From Eupeodes corollae (taxonomy: Eukaryota; Arthropoda; Insecta; Diptera; Syrphidae): a DNA stretch of 64,000 nucleotides. Position 1 is the first letter of the stretch. Each line of letters starts with the position of its first letter. The translations under genes and the position numbers were made by a program. Below are positions 31,746 to 43,163 of the stretch, one piece after another. The notes under the pieces are model-generated. The model had not been told where the DNA came from and searched no databases. It saw nothing but the letters and a program-made list of their open reading frames with translations. The stretch lies in contig NC_079147.1 in NCBI RefSeq assembly GCF_945859685.1, forward strand, positions 306,588,485 to 306,652,484, read 5' to 3'.

Positions 31746-34655
31746 AAACAACATCTGTCAAAACAAGTAAATACACCTCATCAAGTTGTTGTTGGGTTTC
31801 ACATTTTAAATGAACCTAATGTCAAAATTCCAAATACAACAATGTAATCGAATGGGTGTTGGATGGGGGGAGTGTCTGTGCACCTCACAATTTTGTCGTT
31901 GCTTTAGAAAATGCCGCTAGTCCAACGCAACGTTTTGTTGTTGAATTTTTCTCTAATTAATCGAAACGATGTCAAAATATAAAAATTCAACAATGAAAAC
32001 AAGTGGGCTTTGGAGAGTATAAGGTCCCCATCTTTGAAATTGAGTAATTTTGATTGTGATTACAAAGCTCAACTGTACCAGTTGGCATGGCACTACTATT
32101 CGCTTGACTGGCTGTCCGATATTTTCCGAGTTTTTAGGGGTTTCATGGTCCTTTCTTGAACTCCTTGATTGGAAAACTAGGTGTGAAACTAGTGAATCAC
32201 AGTGAAGTTCAATTTTTCATACTGTATTAACTTTAGTGCATTGGGTTCTTGTCAGTTTGGTGCTGGTATACGAAGCCTCAAAACCAGTAGTTTCATAAGT
32301 TAATAAAACCGCCGCCGAGATAAAAAGAAGATAAGATGATTTTTCGCTCAAACTTTTGGTTCATTTTAAGCTACTCTAAGCCATATTAAGGTCGTAAAAA
32401 TTCTATTTCTGACTTAATTAGACTTTATAAAGGAAAATAAGAGATGTTCGTGTTTATATTTTAAGACTGTTTGGTGAAATGCTGGGGATCCAGTTTACCA
32501 GTCTGACGAATTTTGTACAAGCAGCGTTTAGCGACTCATATTGTTCCACGGTGCAATAATATTTGTGATAGTGATTTTCTGCCAACATTTTGAGCGGGAA
32601 ACAGCTGTCAGTGACGTTAATTATGTTTCAAAAAGAAGCCACTAGATAGCCCACCCTGGATACAAAGAGGAACATAAAATGTTTTTTTTTGTTTAAAACA
32701 TCAAAATATTAGAAAACATTCAGGTATGTAAAGGGGGGAATGTATCTCTTAAGAGTGACATTTGAATTGAATCTATGATTTTTTGACATTTTTAACTAAT
32801 GGGTCCTTGTTTCTCAAACAAAAAAAAAAACAGACTTTTTCAGACGAACAATAGCGTGTCTTTTATAAACTATCGGTATAACAAAAATGTTAAAAATGAA
32901 GCTGTTTATAGCTGAGATTATTCCTTCCAAGAACAACAATAGCACGTGACCTTTTTATATTTCAATGGCTGTTAGCTACGCCTAAACATAATATAAAACA
33001 AGGTCTTAGATGATTTTTTCATTCAAACAACACATTATATTAAAAAATCTTACATTAAATTCCTTTCAACTTTAGCCACCCTAAACATATACCTGGTAAT
33101 GGATATCATTTCTATTCCATACATTCCACCACGCGATGTAAATTTAAAAAATTTAAAATTTAAAATGCCACTTCACTTCGCTTTTAAGTTCTCAAACACC
33201 TTTTATCAACTACCAAAGCTTTTATTGGCCAATTTTACATAAAAGAAAAAAAAAGAAAAGGTATTAAGAAAACACACATCCTTTCTTTCCATCCATTTCC
33301 ATAAAGCGATGTAGCGCTGTGCTCTTTGACTTTCACGCAGCTTTTTCTTTGAAGTGCACACGATGACAGCAGCAAAAACAAAACTCTAAAAAATCTACAA
33401 CAAAAAACACAACAAAAAATGTCAACAGAAAAATATTTGCATATCCACCACTTCCACGAAGGACCTCGCTACTACTACTACCTGCTCTTACGTACAGTTA
33501 CGACGTTACGTACATACCAACTTCCTTTTATGCAAATCGTAATTTTCCCCAGCTACAACACCTGCCCAGGAGCTAACATGGTCTTTCCTTCCGCTTTCCG
33601 TGCAATATAATTCAAATGTCGTGCCATAGCGAGAACAATCGATCACCACAGCAGCAATCTTCTTTCCTCGACACAGCCCCAGCCTATGTAACATTGGGCT
33701 CAGAAGTGGAATCGATCCACAGAATTAAATCGAGCGTAAAAAAAGAACGCTCCATAATATAGAAATCGAGAACCCGTGATAAAAAAATTTAATAAACATA
33801 AGTTGAATTCCTAAAACTGCCCACCGTATAGCACCGCCCACATTCCAGCAGCAAACAATTTTACGATGACGAGCGACGGAAAGGACGACGACTACAACGA
33901 CAAGGGACGACGACAGGGACACCCTTCCAAGGTATGGAAGTTGGTATTCCTATTAAATTAAATAAAACCTCTCCTTTGAGATTCGATTCTGTAGATCATG
34001 GTTGCTTGCTCCATTTCTGACCTAATTCAGGTCAACTGAATTCTACGAATGAATTTAAAAAAATAAATAAATCCAAAAAAGGATTTCAAAGTGAATAATT
34101 AATGCAAAAAAAAGGACGACTACCAACCAACCAAGAACCAAGGTCCAGGACGTCCAAGACTCCAAGAGTTGAAATGAAAGAAGAAGAAAAAAATTAACAG
34201 CCAAGAACAAGAAAACACAGAACCCAAAGAAATTCACCAGAGTATAAAATTGCTAGCTCACTTCATTAAGGTCAGTACCGACCGGGGTTCTTTATTTTTT
34301 TTTTTAAAGTTCAAAAAGTTGGAACAGGAAGAGATGCTGGAGGAAACCGATATCTTACCGCAGTGCGTAAACATCATAAGCAATGGATTCGGATTTGGAT
34401 TTGGATTGTGTTGCTCCTTTGGATTATGCTTAGAAAAAAATATAAGATGATGGAATCAAAACGCCTTTTGACCCTGGAAATGTCCAATGAATATAAAAGT
34501 TACAATTTAAATAAAAAAATCTAATATTTATAGTCCTTTTGCCAACTTGCCACATCCTTATTTTGCTTGTACGGAAAGGGTGTCTTTTTTTATAGAGACA
34601 TAGAACTTTGAAATGAAATCAAACAAAGATGGTTTCTTAAAATTGAAATGACACT
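31746..34655. other. Transposon-poor island with GAC-rich patch
   Basis: Non-coding by inspection. 33862-33920 is rich in GACGAC (GGACGACGACTACAACGACA at 33881-33900). 34105-34170 has AACCAACCAAGAACCAAGG-like repeats, and 34388-34408 has a GGATTTGGATTTGG run. A weak duplication of about 150 bp seems present near 31780 and 31930. No gene supported. Confidence 0.45.
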
Positions 34656-34659
34656 TACG

Positions 34660-36135
34660 TTTTATCCAAATGAATATCTTTTAGCATTGTAACTAAAATA
34701 TGACTTCTAGGAATATGACCACTGACCACAATCGCTGGATCAGACGTAGTCGATTCTTGAAGTCCAATTTTCGATGACTTCTTGTAAAATTTGTGGCCTT
34801 ATATCGGCAATAACGCAGCAAATGTTAGCCTCCAAGTGGTCAATCGGTTAGTTTTAATAGATTAGAGCCAAGCCTGAATTGTCAAATAAAAAATCAATCA
34901 CCTGTCAAATGCTTATGTTCAGCATTGAACTCGCTCCACTCAAATATTTTATTTTGAGTTCATAAAGGGCGCTCTGAACAAACTCAGAACACGTTCAAAA
35001 TAAAAGAAGAAACTCAAATTTAAAACTCTAAACGCTCAGATTTGAAAAAGAAACACAAGTTTTTGATTGACAGTTCATGATATGATATGAAATTAAAAAG
35101 AAAAACGCCTAGGAACGATGCCGAATTGTCAAAATACAGTAGCAATTAAGTGGAAAGGCATATTGAATAAAATTGCAACATGCAGCATTTAAGTGCTGCC
35201 AGCACAAGCATGCGAAGTTAAGGAAACGGTTTAACGAATTATAAAAATTTAATTGAATTATTAATCAATTAAAAGATTAATCAGTTAAATGAATAAAATG
35301 AAACTCACAGTCATTTGGAGCGAGATTGATGAATTTTTGGAATAAAACAAAGAGAACTTTATTTTTTAAAATGAATCAATATATTTTAATTTAATTACGG
35401 ACTTGCGTAAAATACATTTTACAGGAGAAAACTCCGAGGTCTTTTAAATAGAATAAATTGCATAATAGAGTTTTCATACAGAAGGTAATAAAGAAGAAGG
35501 AACCGTAAATTGTTGGCCCCCGTAGAAAAAACAATATTAAAAAAGATAGCTTCTACCGTCTTACGGAGAGGGGACCACTACAGGGACTCACAATTAACGT
35601 TTTACCTTTTACAAAATTTCAATAAGCTTTTAATTTATATCGGTCACTCTTAAAGTACTAACGTCAGCAATCGGAGACGACTCGTCTGTCACTTTGGTTG
35701 TTCTTCTGTCACTTGAGCTCTATCACCACTGACATATCGAATATTGTTCTCTTCAACCAATGACTGATTGATCATAGCTGCGCTTCTGTGCCTCAGTAGA
35801 TTGAAGAAAACACATGTTAATAAAAGAAGAAAGAGCGAGGCTAAAGGATTTGAAAGAATTTTTTGTTATGGTACATGTAACCATTTAACAGAGTCAAGGT
35901 TAAATCGCACGATCTTAGAGGCCAATTGATGGGACCATGTCCGTATGTAAAACTCTGCGGTTACCAAACATTCCCCTCAGTAAATCATGTTGTATGACAT
36001 GTTGATTGTACCATTGACGTTTTTAAAATGTACGGACCAATTATTCCAACAACCTATAAGGCAAACCAAATAGTCAGCTTTTGTGAATGTAACGGTCTCT
36101 CAACAAACACTTTTCATCACTCCAAATACGGCAGT
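34660..36135 (-). pseudogene. Mariner transposase relic, split by about 1 kb
   Basis: Minus-strand remnant of a mariner transposase close in wording to the one at 12.4 kb. Right piece (36135-35890, read leftwards): LHSQKLTIWFAL, VGIIGPYI, then INWPLRSCDLT, equivalent to the VNW.PRSCDL.PLDYF block. Left piece (34855-34660): PIDHLEANICCVIADIRPQI, LQEVIENWTSRIDYV and GHIPRSHI, the C-terminal end of this family. About 1 kb of unrelated DNA lies between blocks that should be about 25 residues apart. Numerous stops. Catalytic Asp residues are not all readable. Confidence 0.6.
34870..35880. other. About 1-kb insert separating the two mariner pieces
   Basis: Non-coding, AT-rich, with GAACTC/GAGTTC-rich DNA at 34930-35010 and a more GC-rich part at 35500-35760. 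No terminal repeats, target duplications or coding motifs were identified, so its nature is open. Confidence 0.35.
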
Positions 36136-36139
36136 TTCC

Positions 36140-38210
36140 ATAATTTTCTAAATAAATTTGCACAATTTGGAAGCGTTCGTTTTTAGGAGTATACTTGAGT
36201 TGAAATGTCAAACTTTATGGAACACTTGACAGTTATCATTCATGTCACCATTTAAAATAGTGTTGTCACCTTAAAGTTCTATACTTCTAGAGAAAAAACA
36301 CCCGTTTCATAAAGTATAGACATAGCAAATTTTTATTAAGAAGATTTATTTGGTCCTTCTTCACTCAAGATGTCAGATAATCCCAAGTAAATAGAAATAA
36401 AAAAAAGAAGATATTCCTTGATGGTGTCCCTTTGGCAGGACGAGATTAAAGATTATCTTCCTGTACGCCACAAGGCGAAAAGCAGCAAAACGCACATCAA
36501 CAAATGCCATCTATCCATCTCTATATGGAGTGCCGATTGCCCAGCAAAACGACCAGAAGGAAGGACCACGACCAGGTCCACTTTACTCATTCGATATGAG
36601 GAATTGCATTTGAAATTCATAGGATGATTTGTGGACAAGGATATCAAAGGTGCGATGATGATCAAATGCATTAGCATTAGTGACAACGCGTCATTCGTCG
36701 TTGGTCTTTGGTCGTTGGTGGTTCATCGTCGTCGTAGTTGTAATTATCCATCCAGGATATACGAGTACATAGCTGATGTTGGAAAAGGATAAATCGTATA
36801 TGCATTTATTTACGGATTTCAAAAGACTAGGTAATCCCAGAGATGGTTTCAGGCAAATGGACTTACTGTGTACTTCGATTATCACTTAAATTGCTGGATC
36901 CCATTACATAATCGAGTCTTTTATGAGGACTCCTCCGAACCGTGTGGAAGCAAGAGCGGGTGTATACAGATGGGATCCTAAAGGATAAACGATTCACAAT
37001 TATTGTAGATGGCATCAGAGAGGTTCTTTTATGGGAAAAAATATAAAACAAAATGGCATAGTAATGGGGTGCTCCTGCTCGTGCTTATATCCCAGGTCCT
37101 GGGTGCGCTCGCTGGTTGCAGGAGAAAGTGCTCGTGCTGCTGCCCTTCCTTCTGGTGGGTTGATGCGGTGCGGTGGTGTTGGGTGACAGTGAATCAAGTG
37201 TGAGTATTTTTCACCATCTCTATTTTGATATTTGAAATTCTGATAAGGGTATTAAAGGATATTTGTGTCATTTGAGGAATGCAATGGGAATAGAGGACGA
37301 GGAATTTGCTTCTTTTTTTTCGCTTTGCTTCGTTCGGCTAAATGAAATGCATGGAATCTTATTTAGATGTCGGATATTCGTGTTGGAAAGAGGAAATAGG
37401 TTAGGCATATACATGCCTTCATATGTATGTGGGTATGTACATATAAATACTCGTGCATAATGTACGATTGCTTGTATGTATAAAAGGGTTGCCGCCGCCG
37501 TATGGAAGGTGCAATAGGAGTATTAGAGGAATTTTTCAACATTTTTTTAAAAGTATTCTTCTTTTCTTCTTCAGTGAATTTATTGCTGAAATTCGAAGAA
37601 GTTGAATAATGTTGTTATGTTTGAACAAATTTTTTACTTTTGCATAGAACAGAAAAATGTAAATAAAACTTATAAGATTTTGACTTTATTATGCAATTCT
37701 ATTGAAGTCAATATTTCAAAACACTTTACTAGAATTTTTTGATTTTAATAAAAGTCTCATTTTTATATTGTTGCAACATTGTTGCTGGGCATATTTTTCC
37801 ATATTCTTCATAAATATTTTGAATTATCAAAATGGATGAAAAATACGTCTTTTAAAATTCATATCAAATCTTAAGAAAATGAAGTTTACGTTAGAGTTTT
37901 CAATTGAAAATATTCAATCTATAGTTTGGGGCAACTGAATAAAATTTGGATTATTTGAATACCTTTTGCTTTATTTAGGACGTTTAAGGTTTCGTCATTC
38001 GTAAGAAAGTCGCTATGTTTTTTCTGGGTTTCATTAATACCGGGCTTAGAAGTTTTTCTCAGAATGAAAAACTTGCTTGATGGTGAAATAATCTCAGAAA
38101 TAGTTACTTTCGATAAGGTTTTAACATAGCTTACTCCAGACCATTAGATTTTATGAATTCGATACTACTTCCTTTGTTCCTGTCCTTACAGATTAAATCT
38201 TAACGAGCAA
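36140..38210. other. Transposon-poor island, no gene seen
   Basis: Contains GTCGTTGGTC-type simple sequence at 36690-36738 and GTATGTATGTAC-like DNA at 37420-37480. The frames at 36418-36627 and 37009-37203 lie on both strands of the same DNA and show no domain. No gene supported. Confidence 0.4.
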
Positions 38211-38214
38211 CCTT

Positions 38215-38800
38215 CATCCACAACACACTTTTTCAAGATCTCGGTTCACTAGCGATTAATTCAACACCAGCATCTTGGTGAATTTTAAATGTTTTGATAA
38301 TTAGTGGAGAAGTTTTGTTTCCAATAATATCAAATGCATACTTCGGATTTCAAAGGGCAATTAAAATATTTGTGAGAAGTTTTTCCACTGGCTCTAATGT
38401 TTTACCACCACAGGCTTGAATTGCATCGAAAAATTTAAATTTATTACTATGTGCAATAGCGCATAGTTGCTGAAACACTAAAGCGCTCGAGCAACTCTAC
38501 ATTTATAGATTTCTTAGATTTGGAAAGCCGATCGTGAAATTCTTATTATTGTTAAGATTTTCTGTGAAATAGACTGCATTTTTCATCAAAAGACCATTTC
38601 TAGTTGACACTCGACCTTCCTCCACCCTTTTTTGAATATAATAACTTTTGACTTGTTTGTGTTGAACAAACACCCATCGCAAACAATATTCGACTAGTCA
38701 ATTTATCATAATCGAAAACAAATCTGCTAAGTTTCCAAACAGTAAAATTTCGTTGGCATAAAGCTGGACGTTTATGATTTTTTTCTTATAATAAGCGCAA
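38215..38800 (-). pseudogene. LINE C copy 1, RT end and C-terminal part
   Basis: Minus-strand RT relic. Right to left it reads KIINVQLYANEILLFGNLAD (YADD motif degraded to YANE, about 38783-38725), LVEYC.RW, then CAIAHSNKFKFFDAIQAC and GGKTLEPVEKLLTNILIAL, YAFDIIGNKTSPLIIKTFKI. The GG(K)...E.VEKLL...L.......Y....E.G..PL...TLK.H order is typical of the region after RT in several LINE clades. Only the back half remains and frames shift. It abuts LINE B copy 2 at about 38820. Confidence 0.6.
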
Positions 38801-38828
38801 ACTCAAGGAAATAATACTACCCTTAGTA

Positions 38829-39580
38829 TTATAGGAAGGGAGGGAGGGGTTGAAAGGAGGTATCGGTGCACATTGGCTTTGAATTTTTCAATATTGCAAT
38901 AGCGGGAAAGACGAGGTATGGCAAGGCATTCCACATTCGCATAGTACGGCTAAAGAACGAATCTCTGTACTTGACAGTACGACCGAAGTTGGACTCGAGA
39001 GTATATTGAAGAGCAATCCTAGAAGTGCAAGTATTACGTTCGAACTGTTTAAGGGAAGGAATGCAACTGGCTATTAATCTAGAGCATAAACCATCAAAAT
39101 AACGGTAAAAGAGGGAGAGACAAGAAATATTTCGACGATCTACAAACGACGTAAATGATCTTATGATGGTAATATCACCAATCAATCTAAATGCTCTACG
39201 TTGAATACATCTCCAAGAGGCTTACGTAAGTTGCAAGAGCACCAGCCCAGATATGGGAGTTATACTCAAGCTTTGGACGTATATAGTCTTGTAGATAACA
39301 GCCAGATCAGAGGGAGAGAAAAACTTCTTGCATCGCCTTAACAAACTAAAACATCTTTCGGAATTTTTGGTGACATCGCGTATGTGATCGTTCCACAATA
39401 GGTGGTTGGTGGTACACATACCGACAATATCGAGATGTGCAATCTCCTCGATGCAAGTGCCATCCATGGGTAATGGCAAGAGGGGTATATCTAGCTTTAA
39501 CGATACAAGACAGCATTGGGTTTTAGAACCATTAAATTCCACGTGGTTTTTTATTTCCCATTGTACAATGCTGATGACTC
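38829..39580 (-). pseudogene. LINE B copy 2, end of RT and C-terminal region
   Basis: Best-preserved piece of LINE B. Right to left: SIVQWEIKNHVEFNGSKTQC (39570-39510), PLPMDGTCIEEIAHLDIVGM, NHLLWNDHIRDVTKNSERCF, LLRRCKKFFSPSDLAVIYKT (39340-39280), SGLVLLQL, then in a second frame GDITIIRSFTSFVDRRNISC, LSLFYRYFDGLCS, FGRTVKYRDSFFSRTMRMWN ALPYLVFP (about 38990-38910). One frameshift near 39200 separates the two open stretches. The wording is that of the C-terminus of Jockey-like ORF2. Homologous pieces are at 9.94-10.45/12.0-12.4 kb and 56.44-58.52 kb, all minus strand. Confidence 0.75.
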
Positions 39581-39734
39581 CAGCATACTAAACACTCGTG
39601 GTAATATTTCAGTTAGACTTTCTACCACAACCTTGTCTTAATCTTGACTCCTTCCAAAACCAATTAGAAACAGTTTTGGAGTTCAAATGGAGCTTCTCTG
39701 ATGCCTATGAAAAGGTTGTCTAGCATTCAAACAA

Positions 39735-39842
39735 AGTATGTGGCGCACCCAGGTGGGAGAGGACCTCAACCAACTTGGCGTGCGAAACTTGAGACAGCCG
39801 CCCCGGTCTGTAGCGCCACCTTAAGTAAGTAAGTAAGTATTT
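39735..39842 (+). mobile_element. RTE-type LINE, extreme 3' end only
   Basis: A 108-bp tail of the RTE family: GACCTCAACCAACTTGGCGT, GCGAAACTTGAGACAG, then GTCTGTAGCGCCACC and the terminal array TTAAGTAAGTAAGTAAG (39823-39839). It matches 575-694 and 60360-60487 and shows the (TAAG)n end best. An insertion this short fits strong 5' truncation during reverse transcription, though a deletion inside it (after GAGACAG) is also present. Confidence 0.75.
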
Positions 39843-39949
39843 CCTTTTTTGCAGATCGAAAAGATCAGATTGTTGAGAATTTTGTTCAATATGCTTGTGA
39901 ATTGTTTGATACGTTCTTCCAAAATCTGGGCTCATAGCACAATCACGTT

Positions 39950-40880
39950 CTGACAGTCACTTGAAACCCGCGGTAATTGGACAATAGATCAGTTTTTGGA
40001 TTTCCAAAAAAAACTTCGACCACCACATCTTTTTTGTTTGGCGTAAAAATTGTTGAGTGACCAATCCTTTTCGGAAAATCTTCTTTTTTGACGTGCTTCA
40101 TGAATTTAATTTGTTGATTGGCATCTGCAAAGTGAAAGGGTTGTCAGCTAGTAAAATAAAGTCGTCCGCGTGAAGCAAAACTTACACTTGGATATCACCG
40201 AAGAGAAATTCTCCTGAAAGTACATCACAAATATTGTCAATAAACAAAGGAAACATTATTGGTCTAAAAAATGGAGTCCTGGGGAACACCATCTATCGTT
40301 TTAAACCAGTCTAAAAAAGGCTCTAGATAACTCCAGAAATTGAAAATATGTATATAAGCTCGAATTTCCGAGAGATTCCTCGTGAAGAAAGCTTATCTAT
40401 CAGAGCCTACCTATTAACTTTGTCAGAAGCTGTTTTTCAGTCTACAAAACAAGCGTGTAATTTATTCTTTTTCTCAATAGATTTCTTGGCAATACAACTC
40501 AGTGCAAAAATATAATCCAAGTCCTGCTTTAAACTTGCCAAGACAATAAGCGTTCTCAATCCACTTAGAATTGAAGTAAGAATCTTTCGTAAGGTACTAA
40601 GCATAGAAATTCGTCTGTAGATTTCAGGAAGATTTGAATCGCCCTTCTTGAAAATGGCAAATCTAAATGCTTTTCTGAAGTTGTTTGGCATGTAAGAGTC
40701 ATTGTATTGCGTATTGAAGTACACGAGCAGATACGTTTTGAATGGTACAGTGCTATGTTTGTGAAACTCTACAGGAATGCCATCTATGCCTGAAGCTTTG
40801 TTATTTTGAGATTTATTTAAACTTGTTTCCAGTTCGCTCCAAAGATAATCCAATTCACCAATTTTGGAATAAAGCATAGT
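39950..40880 (-). pseudogene. LINE C-type RT, copy 2
   Basis: Minus-strand RT remnant with one open stretch at 40437-40877. Right to left: NNKASGIDGIPVEFHK (40815-40765), MPNNFRKAFRFAIFKKGDSN (40690-40635), LPEIYRRISMLSTLRKILTS (degenerate NYRPIS block), KKNKLHACFVD (motif A start, 40465-40437). Below 40437 the frame is broken but DWFKTIDGVL, FPLFIDNICDVLSGEF and the YADD-type LHADDFILLADNPF (about 40178-40135) are readable, then INKLN. Clade not determined. The family resembles LINE C copy 1. Confidence 0.7.
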
Positions 40881-42825
40881 GCTCTTTTTTTTTTAAAATG
40901 ATCTATTTCAAAAACCTGACCTTGGAAGTAAAATTAGAGGGCAATAAAACTCTTTGTTTGGTTTGTATGTCACATACAAAACAATTGCTTCATTAGTGAC
41001 TTTTCAGCAGTCATGTAATTGCATCCATCCTTAAAAAACTGTCTTACAACCTCATCTGTCCGGTTCTTCATAAATTACTATGTGACACTGTTAATTGTCC
41101 ATTGGGGATGCAAAATAATATAGTTCAAAATTTTGAAAGGTTGATAGTTCTCCTCCTTTCAATTCATATATTCTTAAAAAACAGAAATTTTAAGTTGGTA
41201 GAAAAACGAATCCAATATTTTCGGAAATTCCAAATTGAATTAAATTTAAAAACATTATCAAATATCCAGACACTAAGTTCGGTACCTAGGAGCCATAGAT
41301 CTGTGCAACTTAATTGATTGGAATAAGGACGACGAACGCAATTTTTCATACTGACTAAAGTAGTTTAACTTCAACTCTGTCACTTGTCTTTAATCTCAGT
41401 TTTCTTTAAAACAAAAACAAAACTCAAACTCAGAATAAATACACATCAATCGTTACATTAGTTCAAAAAACTAACTTAACTCAAAAAACAAAAAAAGAAG
41501 AAAATAGTCTTCTTCACTTCAATCGCCATTGGGTGGTCACATCATCAATCACAACTAAAGGGGATAAATAGTCAGCTGTCCTTTACGTGTGACATAACAA
41601 ATTGCATTCGAAAAAGGACTTTGCCATTGCCGTTGTCCTCGTCATTGGTTCACTCTCAACTTCTGTCCTCACTTCTATAAGATATGTTCAATTCGAAAAA
41701 GGATTCATTTAATTCGATATCGCACCCACATGGTAACCTTTTTTCTATAAGGACCTTAAGGAAGTATTCAACCGTCTGGTCGTTGTCGTCGTTTTTGATG
41801 ATTCTGTGTGCCAACTTCAATTTAATAGATTTTATAAATTTTTCAAGTAGTATAAGAACCAAAAACACCAACAAAAGTTTCAAACTACGTTTAGTATACA
41901 CTCCACAAGCACCATCAAGCACACTGAAAGGAAGGAAGCAATGTCTTCAAATACATTTTTTCAAATAAGCCCCTTTCGAATACTCTGAATCCAGTATATT
42001 CAATTTATATAATCAAGGATTTACCTGATGGACTAAAAGATGAAATGTAGAAAAAGGATACACACAAAATTCACACAGCTATAAACGTGTGTATCCTTGT
42101 TTAAATAAGGATAGAAAAAGAAATCAAAGAAATGAGCAAAAATGTCCTGTGCCATTATTCAATATTGCAAATTAAATTCAATATTACCCAAGAGCGAAGG
42201 CGAGGGGACCAAGACCAACCCACTCCCAGGAAGTCCCATGAAGTTCAAACGTTCATACTTAAAAAGGATACAGAGAAAGACGAAAGGGTAATGGAGCTAT
42301 AGAAGCTGAAAAATACAACAAGGACCTCCTATACACATAGTATACTATATAGCCCACACAGCCAGGAGCACATCTCGCTTTAATGAAGTCCAACAAATGC
42401 ACATCCTCAGCTAATCTTCGTTGTGGGTAGAGTTCCGTTCCTTCCAAAGCTCTGGCTGCGGCTAAATGGCAGTGGCAGTGGCAATGGCAATACCAACGAA
42501 GCCAAACAAAATGGATTTAATTAAAAGCCACACATCATCACAAACGAATGTACCGTCGTCGCCGTTGGTCGGTCGTCCGTCGTCTTGGGATCAGGACAGA
42601 AACAGGACGAGATAGGAGAAGGTGTAGGAAATGAAAATTTAAATCCTTTTTTTTTAACTCTCCTTTTTGGATATTATTTCTGATTTGCAAATAAGATCTG
42701 AAATAAATAGCAAATTACGCCGAGTCAACTGCAAAACTATGGCTACTTTACTCGAACATTAGGGTGAAGCGTCAATGTTTGGGGGAAAGTTTAGAGTGAA
42801 GAAGTTTTATCTGATTTTCATAAGG
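40881..42825. other. Transposon-poor island, no gene seen
   Basis: Contains GTGGCAGTGGCAGTGG-like DNA at 42466-42490 and a GTC-rich patch at 42551-42590. Open frames at 41102-41968 overlap on opposite strands without domain signals. No gene supported. Confidence 0.4.
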
Positions 42826-42829
42826 AAAA

Positions 42830-43155
42830 AGGTTGTGAGAATCAGACCATGGTAGCCCTCTTAAGGCGAAACGTATGAAGTTGCGTTGCATAAAACTCTT
42901 TCTTATACTCTTGCGGATTTGGTAAAAAGAGTCCATATCTGGGATGTGTACTCAAGATGGGGACGTACCAAAGTGTTATATAGAGATAGAGGAAAAGGAT
43001 CCTAAAATTAAAATTTAAACTATGAAAGTGATTTTTGGAGTTATTTAATATTTTATAAATCTAGAGCACTTTTTTTTAAAGAAGTCATTACCTGACATTT
43101 AATGGGGTTGAGGTTTAGCCTATTCTTTTTGCACCAAATACAAAAACTGCTAAGC
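42830..43155 (-). pseudogene. LINE A-like RT, C-terminal piece (left of nested element)
   Basis: Minus-strand fragment matching LINE A around 1380-1750. Right to left: FCIWCKKNRLNLNPIKCQVM (43140-43085, the region after FADD) and ...RPHLEYTSQIWTLF (about 42975-42925, equivalent to PHLEYACQVWSPF). It continues the same ORF as 45190-45600; the two were separated by the hAT-like element at 43164-45181. Confidence 0.65.
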
Positions 43156-43163
43156 AGTAAACT
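43156..43163 (+). repeat. 8-bp target site duplication, left (AGTAAACT)
   Basis: AGTAAACT precedes the CAAGGGCGGATCC end. The counterpart at 45182-45189 is AGTAAAGT, 7 of 8 identical, as expected of an old hAT-type insertion. Confidence 0.65.

Noticed and set aside
31780..32000. Weak 150-bp duplication (TTGTTGTTG...AATGTCAAAAT)
   Set aside because: Only short AT-rich words match; too weak to call as a repeat.
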